From Glandiceps talaboti (Eukaryota > Hemichordata > Enteropneusta > Spengelidae), in the NCBI RefSeq assembly GCF_964340395.1, contig NC_135566.1, positions 7,051,501-7,115,500 on the forward strand: DNA of 64,000 bases, in the 5' to 3' direction. Shown piece after piece: positions 1 through 13,223 of the stretch. A program made the translations under genes and the position numbers. The notes beneath the pieces were generated by a model. That model had not been told where the DNA came from and searched no databases. It saw nothing but the letters and a program-made list of their open reading frames with translations. How positions within the stretch are numbered: position 1 is the first letter of the stretch; each line of letters begins with the position of its first letter.

Positions 1-953
1 TATGCAGAACATATGTCATTAAAATAGTCATTTTATTGGGTAGTTGTTTTCTGGTACATTTCAATGTTAACACCCTCGCCCAACGTTACATTTAACATGT
101 GGTATACATTTTCAGTTATAAAATTTTTTGCCACCTCATATACATCATGTTTTCAAATGTAATTATTAAACACAAGGTTGTGAGATGTACATGTAAATGT
201 TCAACCCTGAATACATGATGACTAACATACTTGAGAAGTCAGCCAACTGAAAATAACACTTTTCCTCACATGTAATTAAATGTGGGTGGAATTGATGGGA
301 GTAACAACAAGCTGAGACTTTCAATATACAAATATAAGCTGAAATAGATTTGATGGCAATACAGACACAACTTGGAGAGAATAACGCAACCTACATTTTG
401 ATGAATAAATTAATTGGTGCGAAGGGAAATATAGAAGGAGAAACAGTTCCAAATATTTTCACCATTTACCATACTATTCACATTAGAGACCATGGCTAGC
501 AATGACACAGTGTATAGTTCCTATATATATATATATATTTTATAGTTGAGAATATAATTATCTCTTATCAGCAAGGGTATCACTTGACATTTTCAGCACT
601 TCATTTTTCATGATAGAGAAATCTAAGACTCCGACATTCAATTTCACAGCTAGACATGACATCATTTTGAAGGGGTCTCAACTCTTATTCTCAAAGGCAA
701 GCTAAATGAATACTTTTCACTATTTGATAACTTTCTGTATTTTGATCCTTATGTTTTCTTTTAACCTATTTCCACTGGGATTTTATTTGAAAAAGAAGAC
801 AACACTGAATTAACATAAATTATTTCACATTTTAGCATTGGGATTTTATTTGAAATGAAGACACCACTGAAACTAAGTACGTTATTTCACAATACTGAAA
901 TCAACTATCAACAACTACATACACTACTGGTATTATATTATACATAGAGAAAT

Positions 954-995
954 GTAACACGCCAAAGGTCTCACTGAGACCTTTTGGCGTGTTAT
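954..995. repeat. Near-perfect tight hairpin
   Basis: The left arm reads GTAACACGCCAAAGGTCTCA. It is followed by a single-base loop and an arm that reverse-complements it, with one inserted base. The whole inverted repeat is about 42 bp. The function is unknown; it may be a transposon remnant or an extruding palindrome. Confidence 0.75.
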
Positions 996-2149
996 ATTTC
1001 TGTCAGGCAGGGCAGTACATTTGTATGTTATTTTTGTTTCCTTTTTATTGGTACAAGTTTTGATGTACATCATCATGTAACATTATTATTGAACTTTGAT
1101 GAAGTGAAAGTACCTTTTAGAATTATTTCCAGAAATGAAAAAAGGAATATTTTTGATAACAATATAAATGCTTGAGTACATGTTGAAAAAGCATGCTTTG
1201 TTGACTGATGACTCATACATGTACATGTGTACTTTCGTCAATGGAAAATACACAAGTCGTTACCATCAAATAATCAAAATCTACCATATACATTTCATCA
1301 TTAATGAATCCCCAATTTAAAAATTGAAAATAATTATGACAACTTGACAAAGATCCGTTCTGTACAAGAACAAAACAAGTCATTACTATTCAAAAGCCCT
1401 ATATCTGTGCATATGTGTACACACATAAATTTATATTGGTGATGTAAATTTGTGTACATGATGAAATATCAATGAAATAACTGCTACAGGGTACTAAAAT
1501 TAATGGTTTGAATTACAAATTTTTAGGTGACTAATTGGACTTGAAGTGAAATTCTAATACACAAATAATCATGGAAGGAGAATTAATTTATCACAAAATT
1601 TACCAAAACAACAGTATTTTGTTCAAATCACCAGATGTTGTCCCATGTGTTTTATGATAAATTATTTTTCGATGAAGGAATACACAAATTTCTAAAAATA
1701 AAATGTCAGACACGGCCAATTCTGGCAGGTTTCCATTTCCTGTTGTGTTAGATATTACTGGGCGAAAGCTACTGGTATTTTTGTATGTAAATGATGACGA
1801 CCTCACCAAGTCCACCTTAAAACACAACACAGCAGTTGATGCATATGTAATTTGCAAGGATCATCCTCACTCACTGACAGACTGAAATGAATCTCTATGT
1901 ACATTGAGTCACTCACTTGAAAGTATAATATGATTGTCTGTAGTGGTCCTAAGCTAGTTTGAAGGTTATAACATGATAATGTAATGATGGAATTAATTTT
2001 GTCGAGAGCTCTACACTGAATGACATTAATCGAACATAATGTAGATCTTTCAAAATGTTAGAATATGTTAATAATAGTAACCCACACATAAAAGACATCA
2101 TACATATACCCAATTCTATGATATCAAAATATGAATAAAACAGAAAAAC

Positions 2150-2600
2150 ATTGATTCTGTAGGTATTTTCAAAATTGTAATGTCAACCAATACATCATAG
2201 ATAACACAGAGTAAATACCAAATTGGAAAAATGGAGACGTATCAGGTGAACATGGTACAAAGTGCTAGCCTAATTTCTGTGATACCAAAATTTTGAAACA
2301 AAAACATGACACAAGGTGCTAGGCCAAGTTCTAAGATACATGTACTGAAGCCATGAAACAGAAAACATTGTCAGGTGAGCATGGCATAAAGTGGCTAGCC
2401 CACGTTCTGTGACACCAAAACTATGAAACAGTGAACATTGTAAGGTGAACATTATCATTGCACAAAGTGTTTGCCAAATTTCTAAGATATCCAAAATATT
2501 AATAAAACTGAAAATATTGTCAGGTGAACACAGCACAAAATACTAGCCCAATCTTTAAGATATCCAAAACATGAAAACATCATCAGGTGAACATCGCATG
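2150..2600. repeat. Diverged tandem repeat, about 70-bp unit
   Basis: Successive blocks share the order AGGTGAACATG, CACAAAGTGCTAG, TTCTGTGATACC and ATGAAACAGAAAACATT, with substitutions and small indels. I count about five to six units. They lie immediately downstream (minus strand) of the candidate stop exon 2606-2769. Confidence 0.6.
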
Positions 2601-2605
2601 AAGTA

Positions 2606-2769
2606 TCACTGGTGTGACAAGAAATCCAAAGCTTCTTCAGTGTCTCTTAATAGCAATGCTGCTGTTGGATGAGACAAGATGAGCTGATGATGACGTCTGC
2701 TGCTACGGCAACATGATTGAAGTGGATTGACCATCCTAATGAAATTCTTGTCGATATGCAGTTTAAGTC
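2606..2769 (-). CDS. Candidate terminal coding exon of an unidentified minus-strand gene
   Basis: Read on the minus strand, an acceptor ending GTAGCAG is followed by an open frame entered in phase 1 that runs 54 codons to a TGA. The peptide begins LKLHIDKNFIRMVNPLQ and ends TEEALDFLSHQ. It is Ser/Arg/His-rich in the middle with a leucine-rich stretch, and looks more protein-like than the surrounding AT-rich sequence. I do not recognise the family. The exon before it must end in phase 1, so it cannot join directly to the other candidate at 6323-6408, which ends in phase 0; at least one exon would lie between them. It could be a chance open frame. Confidence 0.35.
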
Positions 2770-4667
2770 CTGCTACTTATCTCATCTCTAGAGGAGTACA
2801 TGTTATGACATCTCTTTCAGTTCAATGGGAGATACATATACAAAATAGAAAATGTGATATATAAATCTGTATTTCAATGTCATCATTACTTTAGTCATTA
2901 CCTATTTAGCATATGTCTTTAATTCCTCTTGCCATGAATGACTAATCATGTATGGCCTCCATACTTGAAGAAATAGATACTTACTAAATCAACACATTAT
3001 ATTCAGACACTATAGAACTAACATGTACCAATGCCATAGCTAGGGAATAGAAAACAAAAGTAAACATCTGCATACATTTATTTTTAATGGCTTTTAGTTT
3101 TCCTGTATTCTGATGTCCCCTGAATGTCTGGTAATAACGGGTAATAGGATACATGATGTATCGCTTGGCTATTGATCCTAAAACAAAATCTATTCTCAGG
3201 ATAATATTCTCTGCTCTTCATTATGATGTAGTCTGTCTCGGTTTTTTTCGTTGGATTGTTGTAGAAGACAAAAAGGAGATTGAACTCATTTAGAAAATTG
3301 TGGTAGTTTACGTAAACTATTCACAACCAACAACTGTATGTTTAAATGTATGTATGTACATGTACGTATCAATGCCTTACTTATAATATGTGGATTATTT
3401 TCTTTCAAGACAATTATAAGAAAAAAGATGAGAAATGAATGCCCAGTACATTGGTACTTTGAAGATATGACACCTATATTGTAAACGCTTTAATTAATCA
3501 TTGATATACAAACACAAATTTACAGCAGTTATATTTCAAGTCCTTTGCTGACACAACTCTTACAAAAGAACAAGCTTGCAAGCAGATATTTATGATTATC
3601 GTATTTTACAAATGAAATTCAATTCATTGAATATGATGCTCAATCATGATATACTTTTCATGTATTTATTTGTATTATTGTACACTGCATAGCTACAGAT
3701 TTTCTTGGAATATCGATCATATCTTGTCTTCCAAGACCATAATTTTGACATTTGGGCTTCAGTGTACCCTCTATGTTAATACGATGCACCAGCACCACCA
3801 CTGGAGATTTAATATTCATCATTTTTACCCACAACAAAAAACTGTCATCTTTCATTCAAGGGCACATTGTTGGAATTTCAAACACACAAAAATTTACTTA
3901 TTTTGTAAAAAGTACATTTCACATATACAGTTACATCATAACCAGAACAGTGTACTATTATCAGATCGGACTGACTCAAATAATAATCATGGTGTGCTAG
4001 TAATATCTTGTCTACTTTACTTTGACTGACATTGCATTCATCTATAATATATGATTTCCTTACAACTGTCAAACCTTTTGACGAGATAACAGCACTAAGA
4101 TACCCCTATGTCATACTGACCCTTTGACATGCTCTAACCATTCAAACACAAAGTATGGCAGTGTCAGACCCATTAGTTCATTTATACTATGCATACATAT
4201 AATATCAAATTCAGTGCCTTGAATTTATTATAATATTCAATTATGTGATGTTACACTTGAACACTGGAAACCATCAGACCTAATTACTGTAACACATACA
4301 CATGTCTTCTCATGGTGAAGCTAATTTTACATTCTATATTATCATTGAAGCATGGTAGACAATTTCTGTAATGACTTGAGAACTAGACAGATGGCCTAAT
4401 TCTAATTATCACTGTCCTTGGCAATGGTTAACCACCATGGCTTGGCTGGACATCACAGTTAAATATGAAGAAGAAATGCTTTTCATTCTCAGTATAAAGT
4501 TAAACTGTAAATGTTATAAAACAGTGACAGTGGCTACTATTATTTAATTTCTTTCATTAATTCTGAGCATTCATCGAAACCATAAAAAACAACCTCTGTG
4601 ACCTACTTGTAAGATCAAATTTCATTATTTCTGACCAGATATCCTTATCATAATTTATTTACTACAT

Positions 4668-4736
<69 letters not shown>

Positions 4737-6322
4737 GTTCATCACTGTAGGACACATCCCTATTGCAGTACAATTTCTGAAGAAATGACCTTGTAAAACC
4801 AACAATTTAACCTTGAACCCATGCATTTTTACGACTGAATATCATGATGTGCTTGTTTTATATTATATAGCAAACACAGCAAAATTACTATGAATCTGAT
4901 TGTGAACAAAACTACCAAGTATCCTTATTCTGAGAACATCACTGATGATCACAACATGGAAGTTACACCATCAGCAGTTACCACAGACACACAGTGCCAC
5001 TATCTTAGATATGGAATAGCAGGCATATCAGTTGTCACACATAATGTGACTTATGTCAATACAAAATATGTATTGTACAAGTTTCCATTACACCTTGAAC
5101 TTTGACAAATGCATAATACACTATTATAACCTCTCCCTGGAACAATATGTATATATGTTACTATGAACTATTTTGATCTTTATACACATCATCAAGTTTC
5201 TCTTCCGTTTTCTCATGCAACAACAAACGTGACATGGTTTGCCTATTGTTATAGCTCAGTATCATACTATGTCAGTTTATGCTGGCTTACACAAGTAATG
5301 ATTTGTACAGCAGGTTCACCTTAGTTCACTTTTGTTGACAGGAGCTCTGTTGACACATAGCTTGGTTGACTTACAAACACAACAATGTACACAGTTTAGA
5401 CCACAAGGATAAGGGTTCAAATGAACTCAAAAACACATAACAGACACATGTATGTACTGCAAAACAACTTCAATTTGTCGATTTAGGATGAACTTGAAAT
5501 TCCATTAAAGCTTTTTCACTTTACAAACATGATGAGAGCAAAATATCAACATCTCATGGTCAACTTGTTATTTTTCAACAAAGCTCCACATTTATGTTGC
5601 ACACCATATGTGTCAAAGAAAGAAATCTTTCACAGTAATAGCTCATGGCCCAAAAGGTTATTTTTCACCTGTCGGTGTGTGTGAATTAAACCTTAGTTGA
5701 AGTCAAACCAACATTACATTTCACTCTTTGCCTGATGATGTATCATGCAGAGGTCAAAGTTCACAACAACTACAATAGAACACATATCAAATAAGTTGTT
5801 TTCACCTGTCAAGTTTTAGTAGATAGAATTTACTACATAGAAAGTTAAAGTCTATCATTGTTGACTGTGCTCACATGCCAACTTCTCTCTTACAAAATTC
5901 AAAGGTCAATATTGAGGGATTTTCAAAATTAATTCTTCCATCTTCATGACTACATTACAAATATTTCATTGTTGTTGACACATTATGAGTACATGTCAAT
6001 GGAATGAATTTTTTAGAGTGAATGGGAGTCTCAAGTTCAACCCAGTGTAAAACTGTCTCCGAAACACTGGGCCTTAATGATAATTTGGCAACGCTCTTGT
6101 TAGTGCAGGACAGGTGTTATGTAACTATTTCAAGAAGTAGGCAACTAAACAATTACCTGTCATTATTTATTGCTAATTAACATGATTAGAAGAAATTATC
6201 ACCCTGATGACAGAACAATCACATTAAAGTACAATCAGTTTGTTTTTAAACACAAAATAAATGAAGCCTGTAAAGTACTGACACAAAGAGGACACAAGAA
6301 AAACAACAAAGTGAGAACTTAC
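2770..6322. other. Unassigned stretch with (CA)n; possible introns of a minus-strand gene
   Basis: I found no recognisable exons here. A (CA)n microsatellite lies at 4671-4732. A minus-strand open stretch near 3075-3330 has no clean splice pair and is not called. If the two flanking minus-strand exon candidates belong together, this is intronic. Confidence 0.35.
4671..4732. repeat. (CA)n microsatellite
   Basis: About 31 uninterrupted CA dinucleotides. Confidence 0.97.
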
Positions 6323-6408
6323 AGCTCTTCCCTTTGCCTCTGGGAAAGAACCATCTTGTTGGACTATCCAGTAATATAGTCTCTTGGAAGTCTTTATATT
6401 AATCTCTT
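6323..6408 (-). CDS. Candidate internal coding exon, unidentified minus-strand gene
   Basis: On the minus strand, an acceptor TTTATTCCAG precedes 86 nt that are open in one frame and end at a consensus donor, GCT|GTAAGT. The peptide includes KRLYYWIVQQDGSFPEAKGR, with aromatic and charged composition typical of a real exon. I cannot name the family. It lies about 730 bp left of the GC-richer METTL16 upstream region, so a divergent gene pair is possible. The support is splice signals and peptide appearance only. Confidence 0.35.
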
Positions 6409-7712
6409 CTGGAATAAATATTCTGGTTGAAAAATTCTACTTCTATATGCTGCTGTATATTTAAGTTTTCCAAGGAAATGATGAAAAGAATAATTCTTGT
6501 GCTTGACAGCGTAGAAATCACAATCTTGTCAAATCAATGCCTTGGGTATCAACTCATACTGCTCTGTAACAGCAACGAAAAAAATACACTTTTTTACTGT
6601 TGAAATTTTAGTTACACTGAAGATTACAACATCGGGCACTGCGAAAAATACACCTAAACACACAAAAATAGTGTATTGTACCCAAAAGGTTCATATTATT
6701 ATCATCACATTGTTTGGTAGTCGATTTACAAATTACAATGAGGGCGCTCATCAATTGTAGGCGGAACGAAAGTGAAGCCAAATGTTTGAATCGTTTAGGA
6801 AAAATATACGAAAAAAATGAACGTAATAGCTACAAAAATAAATAAAGTACAGTGTATGTTATTCTGTTCGCAGAAACGCATAGCCGGTATATTTATACAC
6901 CATTCGCAAAGAAAATATCATCATACCGGAAATTTAAAAATGCGTCTTACTGTCACTCATCAACACGCTCATTATATGGACTTGATCGTGAAATTACAGA
7001 ATAAATGACAACTTTACAAATTTCAAGGTCATCCGTGGTCAAGCATAATGGATTACACTTCAAGTTTTGATGAAAATTTCGATATTTACCGGCCCTGCCC
7101 AACTAAATGTAATGTAGTCTGACTTCATTTCTGACAAGATGGCGGCCATTCAAGTCGACGAGTTTCAAATTCCAGCACCGCCAGACACGTTTCAGATACG
7201 ATTATCAGGTAAAAATACAGAAAATATTGTAGCTTACCGGTAACATAAACAATTGAGAGAAGTTGAACACCGATTCACAGTATTCGTGTGATATTTGCTC
7301 GATACTTTGACCGATTTCTGATTCTCAACACGTTGAAAAATTACCCAGAATGCATACTATGGTCGAGTAATCCAATGCGCATCAACATTTGCGCAGCTGT
7401 CGACAACTACCCATAATGCACTACGCCATAACAAAATTAAATGTTTCCGCCTGCAGCTCGTCCGTGTTTTATTCGTGTCCACATATATTCCCAGGTAACG
7501 AAACATTGTCAGTTTGTAAATTGGCCCGGCTTCGATCCAGGATCTGTAAAACCAACCGACAGAGAAAGAACTACTTTGTTTTCTCAACCGATTTGCCATC
7601 GAACTTAGAATGTCTTCGACGCGCCAGACAGTCTAACGAACGGTGGTGGCGCGAGGCATAAATTTGCTGACTTCAGTTTTTTGAACAGACGTACGTATTG
7701 GTTACGAACAAA
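6409..7712. promoter_or_regulatory. METTL16 upstream region with YY1-like ATGGCGGCC element
   Basis: CpG density rises here relative to the surroundings. At 7133-7145 the string ACAAGATGGCGGC matches the YY1 consensus, which often sits at start sites of housekeeping genes. The ATG in it (7139) opens a 23-codon frame ending at a donor (7208|GTAAAA). A plausible acceptor (TTGAACAG) lies at 7682-7689, 23 bp upstream of the METTL16 ATG. Splicing 7208 to 7690 would put this ATG out of frame with METTL16, so it would act as an upstream ORF in a 5' leader. A separate gene's first exon is the alternative. Confidence 0.45.
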
Positions 7713-10700
7713 ATGTCGCTAAATCGTTTTATGCATCCTCGGAACAGGTACAAAAGTTCACCTCCGGACTTTGCCAAACTTGCCGCCGATTATCCCAGCT
7801 TCAGAGAACATGTTGAAATGAATTTAAATGGAAAAGTCACTTTGGATTTTAAGAACCCGGAAGCGCTCCGGGCCCTCACATGTACTCTGTTGAAGGAAGA
7901 CTACGGACTTGACGTGCATTTGCCGTTGGATAGGTTGGTTCCAACCGTTCCACTACGACTGAATTATATACACTGGATTGAAGACCTTATTCAACAAGAT
8001 GGAAACTACAAGGGAAGTAATATACATGGAATAGATATTGGTAAGTTAAAAAAATATTTCAATTATTAGCTCATATTTCATGTTTTGTCATATTTGAATG
8101 GCAGTTATTGATTTATAAATTCATAAATGAGAAGAGAATACTGGAATCTGAACAATTATTAACTAATGTGACATTTTTTCACGCATGATTTGTTTTAAGG
8201 AACTGGAGCATCGTGTATATATCCATTACTGGGAGAGGTTGTGAATGATTGGAAATTTACTGCCACCGAAACAGATGACTTGAACATCAAGTATGCAACT
8301 GAAAATATTGAAAGAAATGAAAAAAATGATAAGATCAAAGGTAAGGAGGAAAAAACGGTTTTGGGGGATTAAAAAAGAATAATAACACAACTTTAACTAT
8401 TAGGTATGTAGTAAGGCTACCAACTACAAACATTATTTATTGACTATTATCTATTAGGAAAATGTATTGAAACTGGTCCCTTTACTGGATTCAAAGGTAG
8501 CAAATGAAAATTCTAAGATTGCTGAACCATTACTCTCAAAGCCCAGTTTTGTCTACTTCCCTATACATCGTCATGTTTGCTAATAATACTTTGCCAAATG
8601 TAAAGCCACGGACGTCCATGTTTTTGTAATCCCTTGTGTAACTAATTGGACTAATAATTATTACAAGTTTTTGACAATACTTCAAAAGAATATCTAAATG
8701 GGAAATATATCAAAAATTTGAAATTAATCATTTTAGACTGCTAAATACAATAATTTGACCATGTTACACATTGGTATAACATGTGCAGTGCTCCTGAAGT
8801 ACTGTATTTTACTGTCTAGAATTCTTCCTGAGTACTTAAAGTTTAAAATCTATATATTTTTTAACCTGTCTAATTCCACATCCTGTTGCAACTTCCCTGT
8901 TTTTTTTCTCAATGATGAACAAATGTCGAACTTGTACTTGCTATTTCAGTCATAAAGACAAGTGAAGACTGTCTCCTTAGGACGGTTCTAGAAGGAGACC
9001 CAAAACAGTGTTATACTTTCTGTATGTGTAATCCACCATTCTACGGAAGTCCATTGGAAGCACAGGGATTGTTGTCCCGTAGTGAGGATAGACCAGATCC
9101 CAAATCTATAAATACAGCAGCTGACACCGAGTGTATAGCTGAGGGTGGAGAAGTAACATTCGTTAAGAAGATCATTGCGGATAGTCTGAAGTACAGGGAT
9201 AGAGTCAGGTTTGTACACATACTGCAATCACGAAAAATAACCAGGCTTCTCCCCAGCATCAAGTGAGTTATGGTCGGTCAGTGATACTCATGAGCATTGA
9301 TATTCGTAAGGTATTAAAAGATGTTAATCATTGGGTGACAAAAGTGGTTAAGCTGCCAGGAAATATATTTATATATGATTCCCATCTCAAGGCGTTAGCT
9401 GCCATTCTGGGTCCATGTTAAATTTTATCAATTTACCACGTCACCATACAACATTCATACTCCAAAAAAAATCAGTTTTGCCACTCTAACTTTTGTTTTC
9501 CTTTAACAATTCAAACTCCCTTCATTCCAAATGTTTTATTTCATATGATTTTGATATGTTCTGTTTTAGATGGTACACATCAATGGTTGGTAAAAAGAAG
9601 AGTATTTGGCCTCTGAAAACAGAACTGAAGAAACACAAGGTTTGTATGATAGGGTATCAAAATGCACTATTTTTGAAACTGGCCTCATTGACATAGCCAC
9701 AAAACTTCTTCCAATTTCTACCTCAGGAAAGTGAATGCAAGGTAATGAACAAGTCCCTTCCCATTGCATTAAGGAGGGTATACCTCTGAGTCACACTTCT
9801 TGATTTACAGTATTTTTTGACTTGTATAATTTTTTTTTTCAATTTTAAGGCATTTAAGACGTACATGCACTTCCAATTTAGATACATAAACTTTGTAAAC
9901 AATTTTGCAAGTTGTCCAGATACAGTGAAATGTACCATCCTTTTTACCTCATAAAGGTGAGAACAGTGACAACCACAGAGTTTTGTCAAGGTAGAACTAT
10001 GAGATGGGGCATAGCTTGGACCTTTACTGAAGACGATTCATCACTACCGGTAAGTTCATCAGTATGTCATATTGCAGTTCTTGTAAAGTTACAAGATTAT
10101 ATAGTTTGGTTACTAAGGGTGCTAGTATTTGACAGCAGATTTGGGCCAGAATTGTGGGTGAGAATTGTTCAGTACTGTAGCATACTTGGAAATCCCTTCT
10201 ACCTGCTAATTTCCAAAATATTTTGATGCTGATCAAAAAAATAGAAAAACTTGATGGTTTTTTTGTGAGACATCACATAGGGACAGGAAACAGGTGTGTC
10301 ACTAGACATTGCTGTGTGTCAGTGACACGTCAAATTTGCTTCAAGGACACATATTTGAAAGTTAATCCTCTTCCAATTTTTTTCAAATAGTTCTGCTTCT
10401 TCCATTTTCAATTCTGTCAGTTTTAGGAACTCATGAAGCTTGGTCATTGACTAGTTCTTGTACTGCCATGTGTTTGCCATACATGGTGAAAAGTCTAGCA
10501 ATCATTTTCTGGGATAACATTGTTCAACGCTTTCTTGCAAAGATGCCTGAAAAGTGGGTAACCTGAATATCATGCATTTAACTTTTTGAAAGTGTTTCTG
10601 CATCAACAAAAGAAAAACTCCATCAATAATAAAAACATTGGGCAAGTCGGAAGACAAACAGCTTTGTCCTTGAAAGGTACTAACACAATGGTGAAATATT

Positions 10701-12253
10701 TTACTTTATGTAATAATATCCTGTTTTCTTTTTTTTTCTTCAATTTTAAGCTTTCCCCTCTAAAGAAGTTCAAGACAGAAAAAGAAAAGCCTCAAATGAA
10801 GATCCAAGTTCCAGAAACCTTTGTACGAAATGCAGTTGAAAGACTGCGGATCACCGAAGCCATACAGAAGAAACCACCAGCCACTAGACTACTTGCTGTT
10901 CAGAGAGAAGTAGAGAAAATGATGACAGAATTGCAGGTAAATAAAGCTTGCATGTAGTTAGCATTTGATTGTGGTGGATGGGAGGATGTCATATGGGGTG
11001 TGGGGTGGGGATGGGGGCTAAATTTTCACCTCAGCATTCTATGCAGCCATACTAAAATCAGTGAAATATAGTAAAGCTAGCTTTGGCTTCCCATTGTAAA
11101 TGGATTCTTTGACAGTAGGATGCCGCACAGTACACAGAAATATATTTCATGAAAGATTTTGATGACATTCCTAATTGATGTCGATTGGTCATCTGGTTGT
11201 TGACTCTACATTGTGGGACATAATTGTACTGACAAGCACACAGTGTATGATGATATTATGAGCTGATATGAATGTCATCGTCACCCTCAATGTGGAGTCA
11301 GTGACTCCTTTAACATAGTGGCATGTCCTGGTCACAGCCACAGAGTGCTACACCAGATCCCCTATTTGAAATGTCATTCAGTGTACATACTTTCTGTGTT
11401 TTTTCTCCAACTACAGATTCAATACAAGTTGTTGAACAACAAAGTAGAGATTAAATTTGAATTAACAGCTTTCCAGAACACCTGGTCTAATCAAAGGAGA
11501 AAGAGACGAGAAGCAATGAGGAAGGAACTGAAAGCTGCTCAAGCTACACCAGGTAAACCATGTGATGATGTAGAAATGACAGCTGATGGGGAGAAGAAAG
11601 ATGGCAATGAAGGAAGTGCTCAGAGGAAAGATGGCAAAGTAGAAACGGCAGCATACATGGAAAGGAAGGCAAATGACAATGAAGAGACAACAGCTGATGA
11701 GAAGAAGGATGTTGAGAGGAAGAATGAAATTGACAATTGTGAGAAGAAAGATGGTGGAGCAGATATAGAACAGTCCTTGGCAACATGCCAATATCATACA
11801 GCTGAACCAAATCATGTGACTGAACAGGGAAAGAGTTCCAATAGCATGACTACTTGTGTCTTATCATGTGACAATTCTAGGGATTTGGAAGAAAGGACGG
11901 ATCATCCCATGGAAGCAGCCGAAAGTACAGGCAATCACAGTGCTAGCGCAGGCAGCTCAAATGGAGCCACACACTGTCACCTTGTAGCAGCAAAGAGTAC
12001 AGGCAACCACAGTGCAAGTGGATCTACAGCTGGTGATGTGTGCCAGTCAACTCAGCAATCCACAGAAGAGAGTACTGGGTCAGATTGTGAACCCCCACTG
12101 CTGAAATGTTTACTGATGATCAAAAACATCAACAAAGAGGTTGTCATAGAGATGGTTTTCATAGAGGGTAAACACCGTGACTTGCTACATCAGATAGCAC
12201 AGTACTTCAGGAATCAGTTTCCAAAAAGAATTCAATTGTCCCCATCAAGGTAA
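7713..12253 (+). CDS. METTL16: METTL16: U6 snRNA / MAT2A m6A methyltransferase
   Basis: This enzyme deposits N6-methyladenosine in U6 snRNA and in hairpins of MAT2A mRNA, linking SAM level to splicing. Exons read as 7713-8040, 8200-8340, 8950-9208, 9570-9639, 9957-10049, 10751-10936 and 11417-12253, all phase-consistent, giving 637 codons against 562 in human. The N-terminus (MHPRNRYKSSPPDFAKLA, then LNYIHWIEDLI) matches the basic RNA-binding extension. GIDIGTGASCIYP near residue 110 is the SAM-binding loop. CMCNPPF places the catalytic NPPF at 184-187, the same numbering as human. FCQGRTMRW follows in exon 5. The last exon holds a diverged, acidic, low-complexity linker (a NHSAS-containing block occurs twice) and a recognisable C-terminal VCR-like end (HRDLLHQIAQYFRNQ). 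The start is ATG 7713, preceded by AACAAA; there is no upstream in-frame ATG in this exon. Confidence 0.96.
10285..10352. repeat. Dispersed repeat fragment (partner at 28848-28915)
   Basis: About 70 bp around GTCAGTGACACGTCAAAT and TTCAAGGACACAT resembles a same-orientation copy near 28848-28915 (ATCAGTGGCACGTCAAAT, TTCGAGGACATA). It lies in METTL16 intron 5; the partner lies in EIF3C intron 8. Confidence 0.6.
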
Positions 12254-12510
12254 ACACTAGTAGTACAGTGTCAGGTCAGGAGCTACCAAATGATGGACTC
12301 CCTATCGAGGTGAACATTATCAGTACATAAATGTGACTCCCTATCCAGGTTAACCTGATTAGATTACATTGTCCTGCTAACAATACCACAAATGACCAAA
12401 AATGTTCACAAATACCACAAATATTGTCAATATCTGAACAAAGTGCCCAAGATAAATCATTTTTCTGTTTTTAATGCAGTTGTTTTGTATTTTCTTTCAT
12501 GAACAATGGC

Positions 12511-12516
12511 AATAAA
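12511..12516 (+). terminator. Likely METTL16 poly(A) signal
   Basis: AATAAA lies 258 bp after the METTL16 stop codon. A second candidate hexamer lies near 12840. Confidence 0.45.
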
Positions 12517-13223
12517 TGTCGCAGGAGCTTTAACATTGATAATGAAGTTTGCTTTCGTACTCATCAATTGCCTGGACTAGGACAGTAGTTTTGAATTTCA
12601 AAATATACAAATTACCTGCACTTTACACAGTTCCACATTACTAAGGATTGGGACAGACACGATATCCAACATATACCTTGCCATTACTTAGAGTATGTTT
12701 GGCTGAATTTATATTTGATAGTGTACCCTTTATTTGCTCCTAAAAATAATTCCTTTATGGAAATACATACTTCAAGACTTGTTATCATTCTATCAGCAAA
12801 CTTAGTAAACACAATAGCAGAATTCAGTTTTCAGCCAAAATAAAGTCCTTTATATGTAAAAGTATAGCAATACTCTACAGTACAATTTTGAAGTCCAATC
12901 ACTGCCATACTAGAGTTATGTCTGCATATTCTTTATTATTAAACACATAGTAGTATCTCATTTATTTTTCACTGATAGTTTTGTTTTTCTAGTATCCTTC
13001 CCAGGAAAATAATCATAAAGTTATTGTGAAATTTGCACACGAGATCACAATATTTTTATTAAATAAAAGTCAGTTCTTTGCAAGAAAAGATGGGATTGAA
13101 CCCACATATCTATAATGGCCCTAGAAGAAAATTAATGTGGGTAGTTTTAGTCTTTTACAATTACAATATAACAGAAAGCAGTAATCAGGAAAAAGATTGG
13201 AGCCATGACTCAACAAATTCTTA

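Larger units (their letters stand above)
1..2605. other. No identified gene; AT-rich, with a hairpin and a diverged tandem repeat
   Basis: I see no convincing coding exon. Short open frames here lack conserved character. The stretch holds a 42-bp hairpin (954-995) and, toward its right end, several diverged tandem units of about 70 bp. If the minus-strand exon at 2606-2769 is real, this is its 3' UTR or downstream DNA. Confidence 0.5.

Noticed and set aside
3075-3330. Minus-strand open stretch with YIIMKSREYYPENRFCF
   Set aside because: It has no clean acceptor or donor and no recognisable family. A chance open frame in AT-rich DNA is as likely.
7357-7661. Overlapping 80-90-codon frames on both strands upstream of METTL16
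   Set aside because: Composition and lack of splice support suggest GC-richer promoter DNA rather than coding sequence.
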